A DNA stretch of 64,000 nt from Paradesertivirga superstes. GTDB taxonomy: Bacteria; Bacteroidota; Bacteroidia; Sphingobacteriales; Sphingobacteriaceae. The stretch is from contig NZ_JBBJCN010000005.1 of NCBI RefSeq assembly GCF_037622515.1, positions 186,001-250,000 of the forward strand, read 5' to 3'. A program made the position numbers and the translations under genes. Below the pieces are notes generated by a model. The model worked only from the letters and a program-made list of their open reading frames with translations, was not told the DNA's origin and searched no databases. This document shows positions 34,925-44,860 of this stretch, piece after piece; the stretch's first letter is position 1; each line of letters starts with the position of its first letter.

Positions 34925-36535
34925 GTGCGAAATAATTATACCTTAGGGTTGGCTACTGCTTTTATAGCCTGGCTGGCCTGGCCACCAATTCCTTTTACCT
35001 CAATTTTACTGCTGATCGCTTTTATTCCATTGCTGTTAGCGGTAGAAAATATCATTAATTCTGATGCTAAGGGAAGAGGGAAAAAGATTTTTTCTTTGTC
35101 TTTTTTTACGTTTGCAATATGGAATACATCCTGCATTTATTGGGTTTTTAACTCACTTCATTCTGTAATGCCCGCATGGGTTGCTTTACTGGTTTCTTTA
35201 ATTCCTTTCGGGTTAGCGTCTTTACTGATGGCCATTTGCTTTTGGTTGTATTACCGGTTGCGATTAATATCAGGGAGAATGACCAGCTATATCGGCTTGA
35301 TTTGTATTTGGTTGGGCTACGAATTTTTACATCAAACCTGGGATCTGGCATTCCCCTGGATGAACCTTGGAAATGGCTTTTCAAATTTTCATCAAATCAT
35401 TCAATGGTATGAATTTACGGGTGTGTACGGAGGAAGCTTATGGGTTTGGATTGCGAATATTGTTGGTTTTGAGTTTTACCTGACACGTAGAAATAAAATA
35501 GCCCATAAAAAGAATTTTGGATGGAGTTTTATTGCGATAGTACTTCTTCCCATCCTGTACTCCTTAACTCTGTATACCAATTACCAGGAAAAGGGCACTC
35601 CTTCGAATGTTGTTGTTGTGCAGCCTAATGTCGACCCTTATTTAAAATTCGGAGCTTTACCTTCCTCAAGCCAGATACAGCAACTTGTCCGTTTATCTGA
35701 TTCTGTTGCTCAGATTAATACTGAATATTTTATCTGGCCGGAAACGGCGATCCCCGAAGATGTTAATGAGGGTCTTATTCATACCAATTCAAATTATCTC
35801 CAGGTTCAAAGCTTTCTCAGAAAGTACCCTAATGCAAACGTGCTTTCCGGAATTTCAAGTTATCTGATCTATGATTCTGCCCTGACAGAAACAGCAAGAT
35901 ACCTTGAACAGGATAATAAGTACTATGATAGCTTTAACGCTGCCATCCAGATCGAGAATTCTTCAAGGGTTCAGTTCTATCATAAATCAAAGCTGGTCCC
36001 TGGTGTGGAGCAAACGCCTTTTTCATCAGCAATGGGGTTCATGAAACCTCTGTTCGCAGCTTTTGGCGGTACTACCGGAGGCTATGGAAGTCAGAAGGAG
36101 CCTTCAGTATTTTATAGTCAGGGTGGAATTGGGGCTGCGCCCGTAATTTGTTATGAATCTATTTGGGGCGAGTATGTTTCTGATTATGTGAAAAAAGGTG
36201 CGCAGTTTATAGCAATCGTTACCAACGACGGCTGGTGGGGAAATACTTCGGGTAAGGACCAGCATCTGCTTTACGCAAAATTAAGGGCCATAGAAAGCCG
36301 GCGTTGGGTTGCCCGGTCTGCAAATACTGGTATATCCGGGTTTATTAACCAACGGGGAGATATTACTCAGCGTAGTAAATGGTGGCATGCGACTGCTTTA
36401 AAAGAAGATATCAATCTTAATGATGAGCTTACATTTTATACAACGCACGGGGATTATATCGCCAGGGCAGCCTGTATTCTTAGCGGAGGATTCTTAATAT
36501 TTCTACTGTTAAATCTCTTTAGAAGAAAAATTTAA
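34925..36535 (+). CDS. lnt: Apolipoprotein N-acyltransferase
   Basis: A 536-residue inner-membrane enzyme that adds the third acyl chain to lipoproteins. It has several N-terminal helices (FLLIAFIPLLLAVENII, AWVALLVSLIPFGLASLLMA) and a C-terminal nitrilase-like domain. The catalytic triad is visible: Glu in IWPETAIPE (near 273), Lys in FYHKSKLVPGVE (near 358) and Cys in APVICYESIWGE (near 410). The start is GTG, 3 bases after the upstream gene. Some Bacteroidota lack lnt or carry a different enzyme, so a complete triad here is informative. Confidence 0.94.
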   Translation: MRNNYTLGLATAFIAWLAWPPIPFTSILLLIAFIPLLLAVENIINSDAKGRGKKIFSLSFFTFAIWNTSCIYWVFNSLHSVMPAWVALLVSLIPFGLASLLMAICFWLYYRLRLISGRMTSYIGLICIWLGYEFLHQTWDLAFPWMNLGNGFSNFHQIIQWYEFTGVYGGSLWVWIANIVGFEFYLTRRNKIAHKKNFGWSFIAIVLLPILYSLTLYTNYQEKGTPSNVVVVQPNVDPYLKFGALPSSSQIQQLVRLSDSVAQINTEYFIWPETAIPEDVNEGLIHTNSNYLQVQSFLRKYPNANVLSGISSYLIYDSALTETARYLEQDNKYYDSFNAAIQIENSSRVQFYHKSKLVPGVEQTPFSSAMGFMKPLFAAFGGTTGGYGSQKEPSVFYSQGGIGAAPVICYESIWGEYVSDYVKKGAQFIAIVTNDGWWGNTSGKDQHLLYAKLRAIESRRWVARSANTGISGFINQRGDITQRSKWWHATALKEDINLNDELTFYTTHGDYIARAACILSGGFLIFLLLNLFRRKI

Positions 36536-36584
36536 TCAGTTTTTCATTTGAAAATTAGGTGATATAATAAATGTTATTTAGTTT

Positions 36585-36598
36585 CGTAAACGATTACG
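36585..36598. promoter_or_regulatory. Candidate LacI-family operator
   Basis: CGTAAACGATTACG is an inverted repeat centred on CG, the usual centre of LacI/GalR operators, within the longer TTTCGTAAACGATTACGTAA. It ends 6 bases before the regulator's start codon, so autorepression of the downstream cluster is likely. Confidence 0.6.
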
Positions 36599-36604
36599 TA
36601 ACCA

Positions 36605-37636
36605 TTGCGAGCCAGAACAACCTTAATTGATATTGCCAAAAAGCTGAACATTACACCGGCAACCGTTTCGCGTGCCTTAAGCAATCATCCTGAGATAAGC
36701 GCAAAAACGAAGAAGCTTGTTAATGAAATGGCTATTGAGCTTGATTACAAGAAAAACAATATCGCCTCTTCTTTACGGCTCGGTAAAACTCATGTCATTG
36801 GGGTCCTGATCCCGACCGCAGAACACATTTTTTTTGGCTCCGTAATACATGGGATAACAAACCTTGCCAACCGCAATGGCTATGATGTCTTGATTTATCA
36901 GTCGAACGAAACCGAAGAATATGAGATTAAAGGTATAAATGCCTTTATCAGCGCCAGGGTTGACGGGATATTGGTATCGATAGCTAAAAACACCAGAAAC
37001 TACTCGCATTTCAAAAAAGCACAATATGAAAATATTCCTATCGCGTTTTTCGACAGGAACAACGATGATTTGGGTATACCCTCAGTAGTGGTAGACGATT
37101 TCCAGGGAGCCTATAAGGCTACCGAACATCTAATCCAGAATGGGTATAAACGGATAGCTCATATTTCGGGCCCTCAGCATATAAAAATTTTCAGAGAACG
37201 GCTCCGTGGATATGCTGCTGCCCTTGCGGCATATGAGATGCAATATGACAGTGATTTGGTCTATGAGGGCGATGTGTCAATTGAGTCGGGCAAGACCGGA
37301 GTTTCCACTTTTTTAAAACTCGATAATCCGCCGGATGCAATTTTTGGGGTAGAAGATATCACGGCGCTTGGAGTGATCAAGGAATTAAAAACCCGGAATA
37401 TTAAAGTTCCTGAAGAGGTAGGGGTTTTTGGCTTTTGCAATGATTTATTTGGCGAACATATTACACCTGCTCTGTCCACAATTGATCAGCAAACTATTGT
37501 AATGGGAGAAGAAGCATTTAAGCTGATCCATAATATGATTGTGCAGGGGCACACCACTGTTGCTCCCTCCAAAATAGTATTAGAACCTATAATGATTATA
37601 AGAGATTCGTCGATAAAACAAGCTAAACCTTTATAG
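36605..37636 (+). CDS. LacI-family transcriptional regulator
   Basis: This 343-residue repressor-type regulator has an N-terminal helix-turn-helix (TLIDIAKKLNITPATVSRALSN, residues 5-26), the hinge helix (IASSLRLGKT) and a periplasmic-binding-protein-like ligand domain from 60 onward. It starts with TTG, chosen because it places the helix-turn-helix at the usual distance from the N-terminus. A palindromic operator candidate lies just upstream. A symporter, aldo/keto reductase and beta-galactosidase follow on the same strand with gaps of 9 to 16 bases. The likely inducer is a galactoside or a derived sugar, by context only. Confidence 0.93.
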   Translation: MRARTTLIDIAKKLNITPATVSRALSNHPEISAKTKKLVNEMAIELDYKKNNIASSLRLGKTHVIGVLIPTAEHIFFGSVIHGITNLANRNGYDVLIYQSNETEEYEIKGINAFISARVDGILVSIAKNTRNYSHFKKAQYENIPIAFFDRNNDDLGIPSVVVDDFQGAYKATEHLIQNGYKRIAHISGPQHIKIFRERLRGYAAALAAYEMQYDSDLVYEGDVSIESGKTGVSTFLKLDNPPDAIFGVEDITALGVIKELKTRNIKVPEEVGVFGFCNDLFGEHITPALSTIDQQTIVMGEEAFKLIHNMIVQGHTTVAPSKIVLEPIMIIRDSSIKQAKPL

Positions 37637-37645
37637 ATCTAAACA

Positions 37646-39316
37646 ATGGGCCATTTACAAACACTTGACTATCTCGTTTTCCTGGTTTATTTTTTAATTG
37701 TTTCCGTTTATGGAGTTTGGATATACCAGAGGAAGAAATTTTCACAATCCGACACTAAAGATTATTTTTTGGCCGAAGGTTCATTAACATGGTGGGCTAT
37801 AGGTGCATCGTTAATTGCTTCAAATATTTCTGCTGAGCAATTTATAGGCATGAGCGGGTCGGGATTCAAAATGGGCCTGGCGATTGCAAGTTATGAATGG
37901 ATTGCGGCGGCAACCCTTATAATTGTTGCCGTCTTTTTCATTCCGGTATATCTGAAAAATAAAATATATACCATGCCACAGTTCCTTAGCCAGAGGTACA
38001 ATGGTACGGTAAGCATGATCATGGCTGTGTTTTGGTTGCTGCTTTATGTAATAGTAAACCTCACTTCTATTCTCTATTTAGGAGCATTAGCCATCAATAG
38101 TATTTCGGGTATTGATAAAACTATTTGCATGTACGCACTAGCTGCCTTTGCCATCATTATCACATTGGGAGGTATGAAAGTTATCGGATACACTGATGTA
38201 ATACAAGTGTTTTTTCTGATTCTTGGCGGACTTGTTACCACATACATAGCCCTGGGATTAGTTTCTGATCATTATAATGGCGACGGTATTATTGATGGAT
38301 TTAATTTACTGTCGAAGCATGCACCGGATCATTTTGATATGATTTTTGATAAAAGTAATCCAAATTATATGGATTTACCGGGCCTTTCAATTTTATTGGG
38401 AGGCATGTGGATCTCTAATCTGAGTTATTGGGGTTGCAATCAGTACATTACTCAAAGAGCATTAGGGGCTGATCTGGACACCGCGAGAAACGGATTATTA
38501 TTCGCGGCGTTCATTAAGATACTGATGCCTGTAATTGTTGTATTGCCGGGTATTGCTGCTTATGTTTTATATATGGAAGGCAGCTTTCAGCAGGAAATGC
38601 TCGATGGCGGGGAGTTAAATCCCGACAGGGCTTACCCTATTTTGTTGAATTTACTTCCAGCCGGGTTAAAAGGCCTGTCATTTGCCGCTCTCACTGCCGC
38701 AGTTGTTGCATCGCTGGCCGGGAAAGCCAATAGTATTGCCACCATTTTCACACTGGATATCTACAAAAAGAAGGTTGAGCCTTTGGCTACGGAAGAAAAA
38801 ATGGTTTGGATAGGGCGGGTTACTGTTGTGGTAGCTATGGTTCTTGCAATTATTATTGCTCCGAAGCTAGGTATTGATAAAAAAGGAGGTTTTCAATATA
38901 TCCAGGAATACACCGGCTTCGTATCTCCCGGTATTTTCGCTATGTTTTTATTAGGATTTTTTTGGAAAGGCACTACATCCGGAGCCGCAATGTTTGCAAC
39001 AATCGGTGGATTCTTGCTTTCCCTGTTATTTAAGTTCCTTCCTCAATTTGCTGATCTTTCGTTCTTAGCACCCTTCGGATTCTCCAAAATAACCCCTCAA
39101 GGGTTATATGAAATTCCTTTCCTGGACAGGATGGGATTTGTATTTATCCTTTGTGTATTTGGAATGGTCATTATCAGTGTAATTGAAAGGCGTAATGGCG
39201 TAATCGCAAAAGGCCTGGATATTGACAGGAGCATGTTTAAGCCTTCACCTGCATTTATCGCCGGATCTCTGTTAATACTTGGAATACTCACAGCTCTTTA
39301 TACAATTTATTGGTAA
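37646..39316 (+). CDS. Sodium:solute symporter (SSS family, sugar-type)
   Basis: A 556-residue transporter with about 14 hydrophobic segments. The family features are SLIASNISAEQFIGMSGSGF near 55-74, the GGMKVIGYTDVIQVFFLILGG segment near 175-195 and LSFAALTAAVVASLAGKANSIATIF near 340-364, which includes sodium-site residues. It most resembles the SGLT-like branch that imports sugars with sodium. The gene lies 9 bases after the LacI regulator and 16 bases before the aldo/keto reductase. Confidence 0.93.
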   Translation: MGHLQTLDYLVFLVYFLIVSVYGVWIYQRKKFSQSDTKDYFLAEGSLTWWAIGASLIASNISAEQFIGMSGSGFKMGLAIASYEWIAAATLIIVAVFFIPVYLKNKIYTMPQFLSQRYNGTVSMIMAVFWLLLYVIVNLTSILYLGALAINSISGIDKTICMYALAAFAIIITLGGMKVIGYTDVIQVFFLILGGLVTTYIALGLVSDHYNGDGIIDGFNLLSKHAPDHFDMIFDKSNPNYMDLPGLSILLGGMWISNLSYWGCNQYITQRALGADLDTARNGLLFAAFIKILMPVIVVLPGIAAYVLYMEGSFQQEMLDGGELNPDRAYPILLNLLPAGLKGLSFAALTAAVVASLAGKANSIATIFTLDIYKKKVEPLATEEKMVWIGRVTVVVAMVLAIIIAPKLGIDKKGGFQYIQEYTGFVSPGIFAMFLLGFFWKGTTSGAAMFATIGGFLLSLLFKFLPQFADLSFLAPFGFSKITPQGLYEIPFLDRMGFVFILCVFGMVIISVIERRNGVIAKGLDIDRSMFKPSPAFIAGSLLILGILTALYTIYW

Positions 39317-39332
39317 CAAATCAAATTTGAAA

Positions 39333-40322
39333 ATGACCTATCATCCTTCACCCGAACGTTATAAAACAATGGAATACCGGCGTTGCGGAAGCAGCGGAAT
39401 AAAGCTTTCGGCAATGTCTTTAGGCTTATGGCACAATTTTGGCCAGGTCAGCAATTTCGAAAACAGCAGGAACCTCGTAAAAACAGCCTTCGATCATGGG
39501 ATCACTCATTTTGATCTGGCTAACAATTATGGTCCGCCACCGGGTTCGGCGGAAGAAAATTTTGGTAAGATATTGCGCCAGGATCTCCGCAATTACCGTG
39601 ATGAATTAATAATTTCTACTAAGGCCGGGTACACCATGTGGGATGGTCCGTATGGTGACTGGGGGTCAAAGAAATATCTTGTTTCAAGTCTGGATCAGAG
39701 CTTAAAAAGGATGAAGCTTGACTATGTGGATATTTTTTATCATCACCGTCCCGACCCGGAAACTCCTCTGGAGGAAACCATGCAAGCTCTGGATTTGATT
39801 GTTCGCCAGGGTAAAGCATTATATGCAGGCTTATCCAATTATCGCCCTGCGGAAGCAGAGAAGGCTTTTAAAATTTTGAAAGATTTGGGTACTCCATGTC
39901 TGATTCATCAGCCAAAATATTCAATGTTCGAAAGATGGGTTGAAGGCGGTTTGCTTGATTTACTTGAAAAGGAAGGTGTAGGATGCATCCCTTTTTCACC
40001 TTTGGCTCAGGGACTGTTAACAGACAAATATCTTCATGGCATTCCTGCTGATTCGAGGGTAGCAACGAGCGGCGTGTTTCTTAACGAAGACCACATCACT
40101 CCCGAAAGGATTGAAAAGATTAAAGCCCTGAATATTATTGCGAAACAACGTGGTCAAAAGCTGGCTCATATGGCTTTGTCGTGGATATTAAAAGATAAAC
40201 GAATAACTACAGTACTAATCGGCGCCAGCAAACCGGAACAAATAACCGATTCGCTGCAGGCCTTAAAGAATACCGTCTTTAGCGCTGAAGAACTTGAGGC
40301 TATTAATCAAATTTTAGTATAA
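39333..40322 (+). CDS. yghZ: Aldo/keto reductase, YghZ-like (L-glyceraldehyde-3-phosphate reductase type)
   Basis: This 329-residue NADPH-dependent reductase matches the E. coli YghZ pattern closely: MSLGLWHNFG, GITHFDLANNYGPPPGSAEENFG, LDQSLKRMKLDYVDIFYHHR, and VGCIPFSPLAQGLLT. The catalytic tetrad is visible as D and Y in DLANNY, K in ISTKAG and H in FYHHR. ATG 39333 is chosen because the conserved N-terminus (PERYKTMEYRRCG) begins there; the longer frame starts inside the symporter gene. In this cluster it may reduce an aldehyde product of sugar breakdown, an inference from context. Confidence 0.93.
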   Translation: MTYHPSPERYKTMEYRRCGSSGIKLSAMSLGLWHNFGQVSNFENSRNLVKTAFDHGITHFDLANNYGPPPGSAEENFGKILRQDLRNYRDELIISTKAGYTMWDGPYGDWGSKKYLVSSLDQSLKRMKLDYVDIFYHHRPDPETPLEETMQALDLIVRQGKALYAGLSNYRPAEAEKAFKILKDLGTPCLIHQPKYSMFERWVEGGLLDLLEKEGVGCIPFSPLAQGLLTDKYLHGIPADSRVATSGVFLNEDHITPERIEKIKALNIIAKQRGQKLAHMALSWILKDKRITTVLIGASKPEQITDSLQALKNTVFSAEELEAINQILV

Positions 40323-40333
40323 ACCATTTAAAA

Positions 40334-42673
40334 ATGAAATTACATACCAACCCTCTCTATCTGTTGTTTTGCCTGCTTGTACTTGCATGCGGCATTCCAT
40401 CGCTAACATCTGCTCAAGCCAGAAATATTGTATCGTTCGACAGCAACTGGCAGTTTTTAAAATCTGATGCAACAGGCGCTGAAAAACCTTTATTTGATGA
40501 TAAAAAATGGCGTACACTGGATGTTCCCCACGACTGGAGTATAGAAGGCCCGTATGATAAAGCCAATCCAACGGCACGTGGAGGAGGGTATTTACCCGCA
40601 GGTATTGGATGGTATCGCAAAACATTCAGTTTATCAGAAGCCGATGCCCGAAAAATCCATACCATAGAATTTGATGGGGTAATGATGAATAGCGACGTTT
40701 GGATAAACGGTGTCCACTTAGGTAAAAGACCCTACGGATATATCAGTTTTAATTATGATTTAACAAAGCACCTCAATTATGGTCAGGGAAAATCAAATGT
40801 AATTGCTGTAAGAGCAGATAATACCGTTCAGCCGGCTTCCAGATACTATCAGGGTGCAGGTATCTATCGTCATGTTCGCCTGGTTTCAGTAAATCCCGTC
40901 CATTTTTCGCAATGGGGTACATTTATTACCAGTCCGGTTGCAACCAAAGAAAAAGCTACCGTAAATATAAAAGCTGAAGTTAAGAACAACAGCACAAAGG
41001 CAGGTGAGTATGTTCTGGAAACTACTATTTTGGATGCCACTGGTAAAGCGATTAAAACTACAGAGAGCAGGCAAAATATCCCGGCTGAAAAGGCTCTTAT
41101 AATTGAACAAAGTATTGAGGTTAATAATCCTAAGCTCTGGGATATTGAACAGCCGAATTTGTATAAAGCAGTTACGAAAATTTTATCAGGCAAAACCGTA
41201 CTGGATGATCAAACTATTTCTTTCGGAATAAAAAATGCAAGGTTTGATGCTGCCACAGGTTTTTGGCTGAATGATAAAAACTATAAGATAAAGGGAGTTT
41301 GTTTACACCATGACGGCGGTGCGGTTGGTGCGGCAGTTCCCCTTGGTGTTTGGGAGCAGCGCTTTAAATTATTAAAACAAGTGGGTGTGAACGGAATCCG
41401 CACCTCTCACAATCCTGTAGCGCCAGAGTTTCTGGACCTTTGTGATAGAATGGGCTTTGTGGTTATGGATGAAACCTTCGACACCTGGACGGCAGCCAAA
41501 CACAACGGAGAAAAAGGATATAATCTTTACTTTAAAGAATGGTGGGAAAAAGATACCCGGGATATGGTTCTGAGAGACCGGAATCATCCTTCCATCGTAA
41601 TTTATAGTATCGGAAATGAAATACATGATGACTTATCTTATCCGGGCGGATATAAAGTGTATAAAGACCAGGAAGATGTTGTTAAAAAACATGATGGTAC
41701 AAGGCCGGTAACTATGGGATTATTTCGACCTGCGAATTCAAAAGTGTACTTAAATGGGTTTGCTGAGCATATGGATGTTGTGGGCCAGAATTACCGTGAG
41801 AACGAATTGGTTGCAGCTCATGAAGCGAATCCGCACTGGAAAGTTATTGGAACCGAAAATACCCATGTATTAAACCAGTGGCTTGCTTTACGCGATAAAC
41901 CATTTATGGCAGGGCAGTTTTTATGGACCGGGGTCGATTATTTAGGAGAAGCCGACTGGCCGGAAACTACCAACAATCAGGGTTTGTTTGACAGGGCAGG
42001 AAACTGGAAGCAGCAGTCCCTGCAACGCGAGAGCTGGTGGTCTGATAAACCGGTAGTTCATATTGTGCGGAGAGCCGAAAATGCCGGAGTTGGGCCATGG
42101 GTAGCGAATTGGACCCCCACAGACTTTGATACCTATGATAATGCCAAAGTTCAGGTTTACAGCAATTGCGATGAGGTAGAACTTTTCCTTAATGGTAAAT
42201 CCTTAGGCGCATTACCTAAACCTGCCAATGATTCACCAAGGGAGTGGGATGTGACCTTCGAGAAGGGAACCATTAAAGCAATTGGGAAAAATAAGGGCAA
42301 AGAAGTAGCTTCTGAAGAATTTAAATCGGCGGGCGCTCCTGCTAAAATTATCCTGACAGGCAGTAAGGAAAAAATTACGTCTAACTGGGATGATGTTTCA
42401 TTTATACAGGCGGTGCTTGTTGATGCAAATGGTGTTCCATGTCCGAATTCGGATAACCTGATTAAATTCAGTATTTCAGGCCCGGGTAGGATCGCAGCGG
42501 TTGATAATGGGGATATAACCAGCCATGAATCTTACCAGGCCAATGAGCGCCAGGCTTACCAGGGTAAAGCTATCGCCATTATAAAAGGAGTAAAGGGTTC
42601 AGGAAAGATTATCGTGAAAGCGCAGGCAGAGGGACTGGAAGCAGCAAGTTTAAATGTTGATCTAGCTCAATAA
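40334..42673 (+). CDS. Beta-galactosidase, glycoside hydrolase family 2
   Basis: A 779-residue exported enzyme with a signal peptide at 1-28. A GH2 sugar-binding domain follows at about 34-190 (PHDWSIEGPYD, YRHVRLVS), then a beta-sandwich at 195-300 and a catalytic barrel at about 305-580. The acid/base Glu429 is in YSIGNEIHDD and the probable nucleophile Glu508 is in VIGTENTH. A DUF4982-like domain (VEVELFLNGKSLG type) and a C-terminal Ig-like domain follow. It would cleave beta-galactosides or related linkages; the exact substrate cannot be read from sequence. Last gene of the LacI-symporter-reductase cluster, followed by a terminator. Confidence 0.92.
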   Translation: MKLHTNPLYLLFCLLVLACGIPSLTSAQARNIVSFDSNWQFLKSDATGAEKPLFDDKKWRTLDVPHDWSIEGPYDKANPTARGGGYLPAGIGWYRKTFSLSEADARKIHTIEFDGVMMNSDVWINGVHLGKRPYGYISFNYDLTKHLNYGQGKSNVIAVRADNTVQPASRYYQGAGIYRHVRLVSVNPVHFSQWGTFITSPVATKEKATVNIKAEVKNNSTKAGEYVLETTILDATGKAIKTTESRQNIPAEKALIIEQSIEVNNPKLWDIEQPNLYKAVTKILSGKTVLDDQTISFGIKNARFDAATGFWLNDKNYKIKGVCLHHDGGAVGAAVPLGVWEQRFKLLKQVGVNGIRTSHNPVAPEFLDLCDRMGFVVMDETFDTWTAAKHNGEKGYNLYFKEWWEKDTRDMVLRDRNHPSIVIYSIGNEIHDDLSYPGGYKVYKDQEDVVKKHDGTRPVTMGLFRPANSKVYLNGFAEHMDVVGQNYRENELVAAHEANPHWKVIGTENTHVLNQWLALRDKPFMAGQFLWTGVDYLGEADWPETTNNQGLFDRAGNWKQQSLQRESWWSDKPVVHIVRRAENAGVGPWVANWTPTDFDTYDNAKVQVYSNCDEVELFLNGKSLGALPKPANDSPREWDVTFEKGTIKAIGKNKGKEVASEEFKSAGAPAKIILTGSKEKITSNWDDVSFIQAVLVDANGVPCPNSDNLIKFSISGPGRIAAVDNGDITSHESYQANERQAYQGKAIAIIKGVKGSGKIIVKAQAEGLEAASLNVDLAQ

Positions 42674-42684
42674 AAAAAGATTAG

Positions 42685-42719
42685 AGAGGCTGTGTTCAGG
42701 CGAGAGGCAGCCTCTTTTT
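42685..42719. terminator. Terminator between the beta-galactosidase and mocA
   Basis: AGAGGCTG and CAGCCTCT form an 8-bp stem followed by TTTTT on the plus strand. It overlaps the stop of mocA on the minus strand, so it mainly serves the plus-strand cluster. Confidence 0.85.
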
Positions 42720-43317
42720 AATTCGTATTGTCAAACCTTTTAAGTTTTTCGAAATCATCTATTGTATCAATATCTATATTCCCAAAAGGAAAGGGAACAA
42801 GAGCAACCAGATCGATGTTTTCATAGACAAGGCTTTTGGCTCCCTGTGAACCTTCAAGAGATATGAGTAAAGGAAAGAAGCTTCGGTCGAATAAAACAGG
42901 TGTTCCGATTGTATTATTGTAGCTACAGGCTGAGATATCTTTACTGCTTAACATTTTCTCTTTAATCAGCTTATTCAGTATGTCAGCATTAACAAAAGGC
43001 TGATCGCAAAGCATAATAATAGCCTGGGAAATATGAGGGTCAATGGTTAATAACTCAGATATTCCGGCTTTAATAGATGAAGCCATTCCATCTTCCCAAT
43101 TCTGATTGATGGTAATATGAATATCAGGACACATCTCTGCCTCCCTGCGATTAGTTACTGCATCAGACCCCAGGACTAGCACTACAACAGAACATAAAGA
43201 TGCCAGGCCCTCATCAATAGCATGGCGTAAAAGACTTTTTCCTTTGTAAATAAGTTTTTGTTTAGGCTGCCCTAAACGGCTGGACGATCCTGCAGCAAGG
43301 ATAATAAGACCGGTCAT
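42718..43317 (-). CDS. mocA: Molybdenum cofactor cytidylyltransferase-like protein (MocA/MobA family)
   Basis: This 199-residue nucleotidyltransferase has the signature LILAAGSSSRLGQPKQKL at 5-22 and a metal-binding MLCDQPF near 106. MocA enzymes attach CMP to molybdopterin for the xanthine oxidase family. The start overlaps the xdhC stop by 4 bases (ATGA), which strengthens that assignment. No molybdoenzyme gene is in the window, so the client enzyme is not known. Confidence 0.9.
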   Translation of the reverse strand: MTGLIILAAGSSSRLGQPKQKLIYKGKSLLRHAIDEGLASLCSVVVLVLGSDAVTNRREAEMCPDIHITINQNWEDGMASSIKAGISELLTIDPHISQAIIMLCDQPFVNADILNKLIKEKMLSSKDISACSYNNTIGTPVLFDRSFFPLLISLEGSQGAKSLVYENIDLVALVPFPFGNIDIDTIDDFEKLKRFDNTN

Positions 43318-44492
43318 AAATCAATCTTACACGAGTGAAATTTTGAATGGATATGCTTTTGTAAAGACACTGTTTTAACATCGTGGTCTTCAGTTTTGTA
43401 TTTTAATGAAGTGCCTTCCCGGTTTGATGTAACAGCCTTAATTTCAGCAATAATGGATAAAGCTATTTCTTCAGGAGTTTCTGAACCTATATCTAATCCG
43501 GTGGGGCCGAAAACTCTGGACAAACTATCTTCGGGTATTTCAAATTCTTCCTCCGTTAGTTCATCGAGCATTCTTCTCAATTTCTTTTTAGGGCCAAGAG
43601 TTCCGATATACTTCAGGTTCAGGAGTATTGCTTTACGTAAAACCTCAAGGTCATAATTGTAATTGTGAGTCATTAAAACGGCTACTGTCCAGTCATCCAC
43701 ATGAATAGTATCAAATGCCTTTTCAGCCCTGGTAACCTGCACCTTTTTCGCCGATGGAAATCGTGAAGGAATTGCATAGTTAGGGCGGCCATCGATTACA
43801 GAAATTTCCCAGCCTAAAATGTTTGCAAATTGTACCAACGGAATTGCATCGTTGCCCGCTCCAAACACTACCAGGTGAATAGGGGGTTTTAAAAACTCTA
43901 CAAATCCTTTGATATCAGTTGGTCCTGTATAATGCTTAATGACAGAGCGTGTGCTTTTCAGCGTAGTTAGTGCGTCGTTGATAAAAAATTCTTTGAGAGA
44001 ATTAAATGGAAAGGTTCCTTCAACTTCGCCCGTATCTGTTATTAAAATCGAAGTCCCGGGTTGGGGTCCGGATTTATTATCCAAAGAAAAAAATGTGCCC
44101 AGAACGGCGTTCTGTCTTTTTCCAAGAAATGTTTTAAATAATTTTATTGGATTTAGCTCTTGTTTCGGATCTATAGGTTCTAATAGTACCTGGATGATGC
44201 CATTGCAGCCCAGGCCAACCCCGAATTTCGCATCATCGTCATCGCTTGTATCGTAAGTAACAAGCATTTTCCTGTTTTCTGCCATTGCCAGCCGGGCCTT
44301 GCGTAAGGCATCGCCTTCAAGGCAGCCCCCGCTGATCGCACCGGTTAATTCGCCGTTTTCGGTGATTAACATTCGTGCGCCTTCATGCCGGTAAGCAGAA
44401 CCAACTACATGGACAACCGTTGCCAAAGCAGTGCTTAAGCCACGCTTATCTGCATCTTCGAATGCTTTAACAATTTCATGCAACTCTTTCAT
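43314..44492 (-). CDS. xdhC: XdhC family molybdoenzyme maturation protein
   Basis: A 392-residue protein with an N-terminal XdhC domain (VVHVVGSAYRHEGARMLI, TGAISGGCLEGD, VGLGCNGIIQVLLEP) whose cysteines are involved in cofactor sulfuration. The C-terminal Rossmann-like domain contains HLVVFGAGNDAIPLV and IGTLGPKKKL. XdhC proteins bind molybdenum cofactor, help sulfurate it and deliver it to xanthine dehydrogenase-type enzymes. First gene of the pair with mocA. Confidence 0.93.
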   Translation of the reverse strand: MKELHEIVKAFEDADKRGLSTALATVVHVVGSAYRHEGARMLITENGELTGAISGGCLEGDALRKARLAMAENRKMLVTYDTSDDDDAKFGVGLGCNGIIQVLLEPIDPKQELNPIKLFKTFLGKRQNAVLGTFFSLDNKSGPQPGTSILITDTGEVEGTFPFNSLKEFFINDALTTLKSTRSVIKHYTGPTDIKGFVEFLKPPIHLVVFGAGNDAIPLVQFANILGWEISVIDGRPNYAIPSRFPSAKKVQVTRAEKAFDTIHVDDWTVAVLMTHNYNYDLEVLRKAILLNLKYIGTLGPKKKLRRMLDELTEEEFEIPEDSLSRVFGPTGLDIGSETPEEIALSIIAEIKAVTSNREGTSLKYKTEDHDVKTVSLQKHIHSKFHSCKIDL

Positions 44493-44860
44493 AATTAGCG
44501 AAAGAAAAATTGGTTAATGACCCGGAATAAAAAGGTTGTAACAATGGCCCGGCCCTTCCCTAAGGCTCAGGTTGTTTAATTAAAAAAAGTGTCAGACTCT
44601 CCACGCAGGCATCAAACACTTAGTGTAAAAAAAGCTTTGTTAATCTTAAACGCAAACCTGTATTATCTGGGATGCAAAAATTAGAATAATAACTAAATTT
44701 CAAGCACCTTGGTCAACACTTAATCTCCTTATTTCTAATTAATTCGGTTTGAGCAATATGTAAAAGTCTTATTTACATTGTATAACTCCAAATGATTGTT
44801 CTTTTTTATTGTAATATTTTGAAGACAGAAATTCAATCAAAATGAACAATCCGAAAATCT
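44493..44860. other. Intergenic region between xdhC and the HMA protein gene
   Basis: 368 AT-rich bases. It contains an 11-base palindrome ACACTTAGTGT (44616-44626). No reading frame of note, no tRNA-like fold and no strong promoter consensus were found. Confidence 0.6.

Noticed and set aside
44616..44626. Palindrome ACACTTAGTGT as a metal-regulator site
   Set aside because: It is downstream of the metal genes rather than upstream, and too short to assign.
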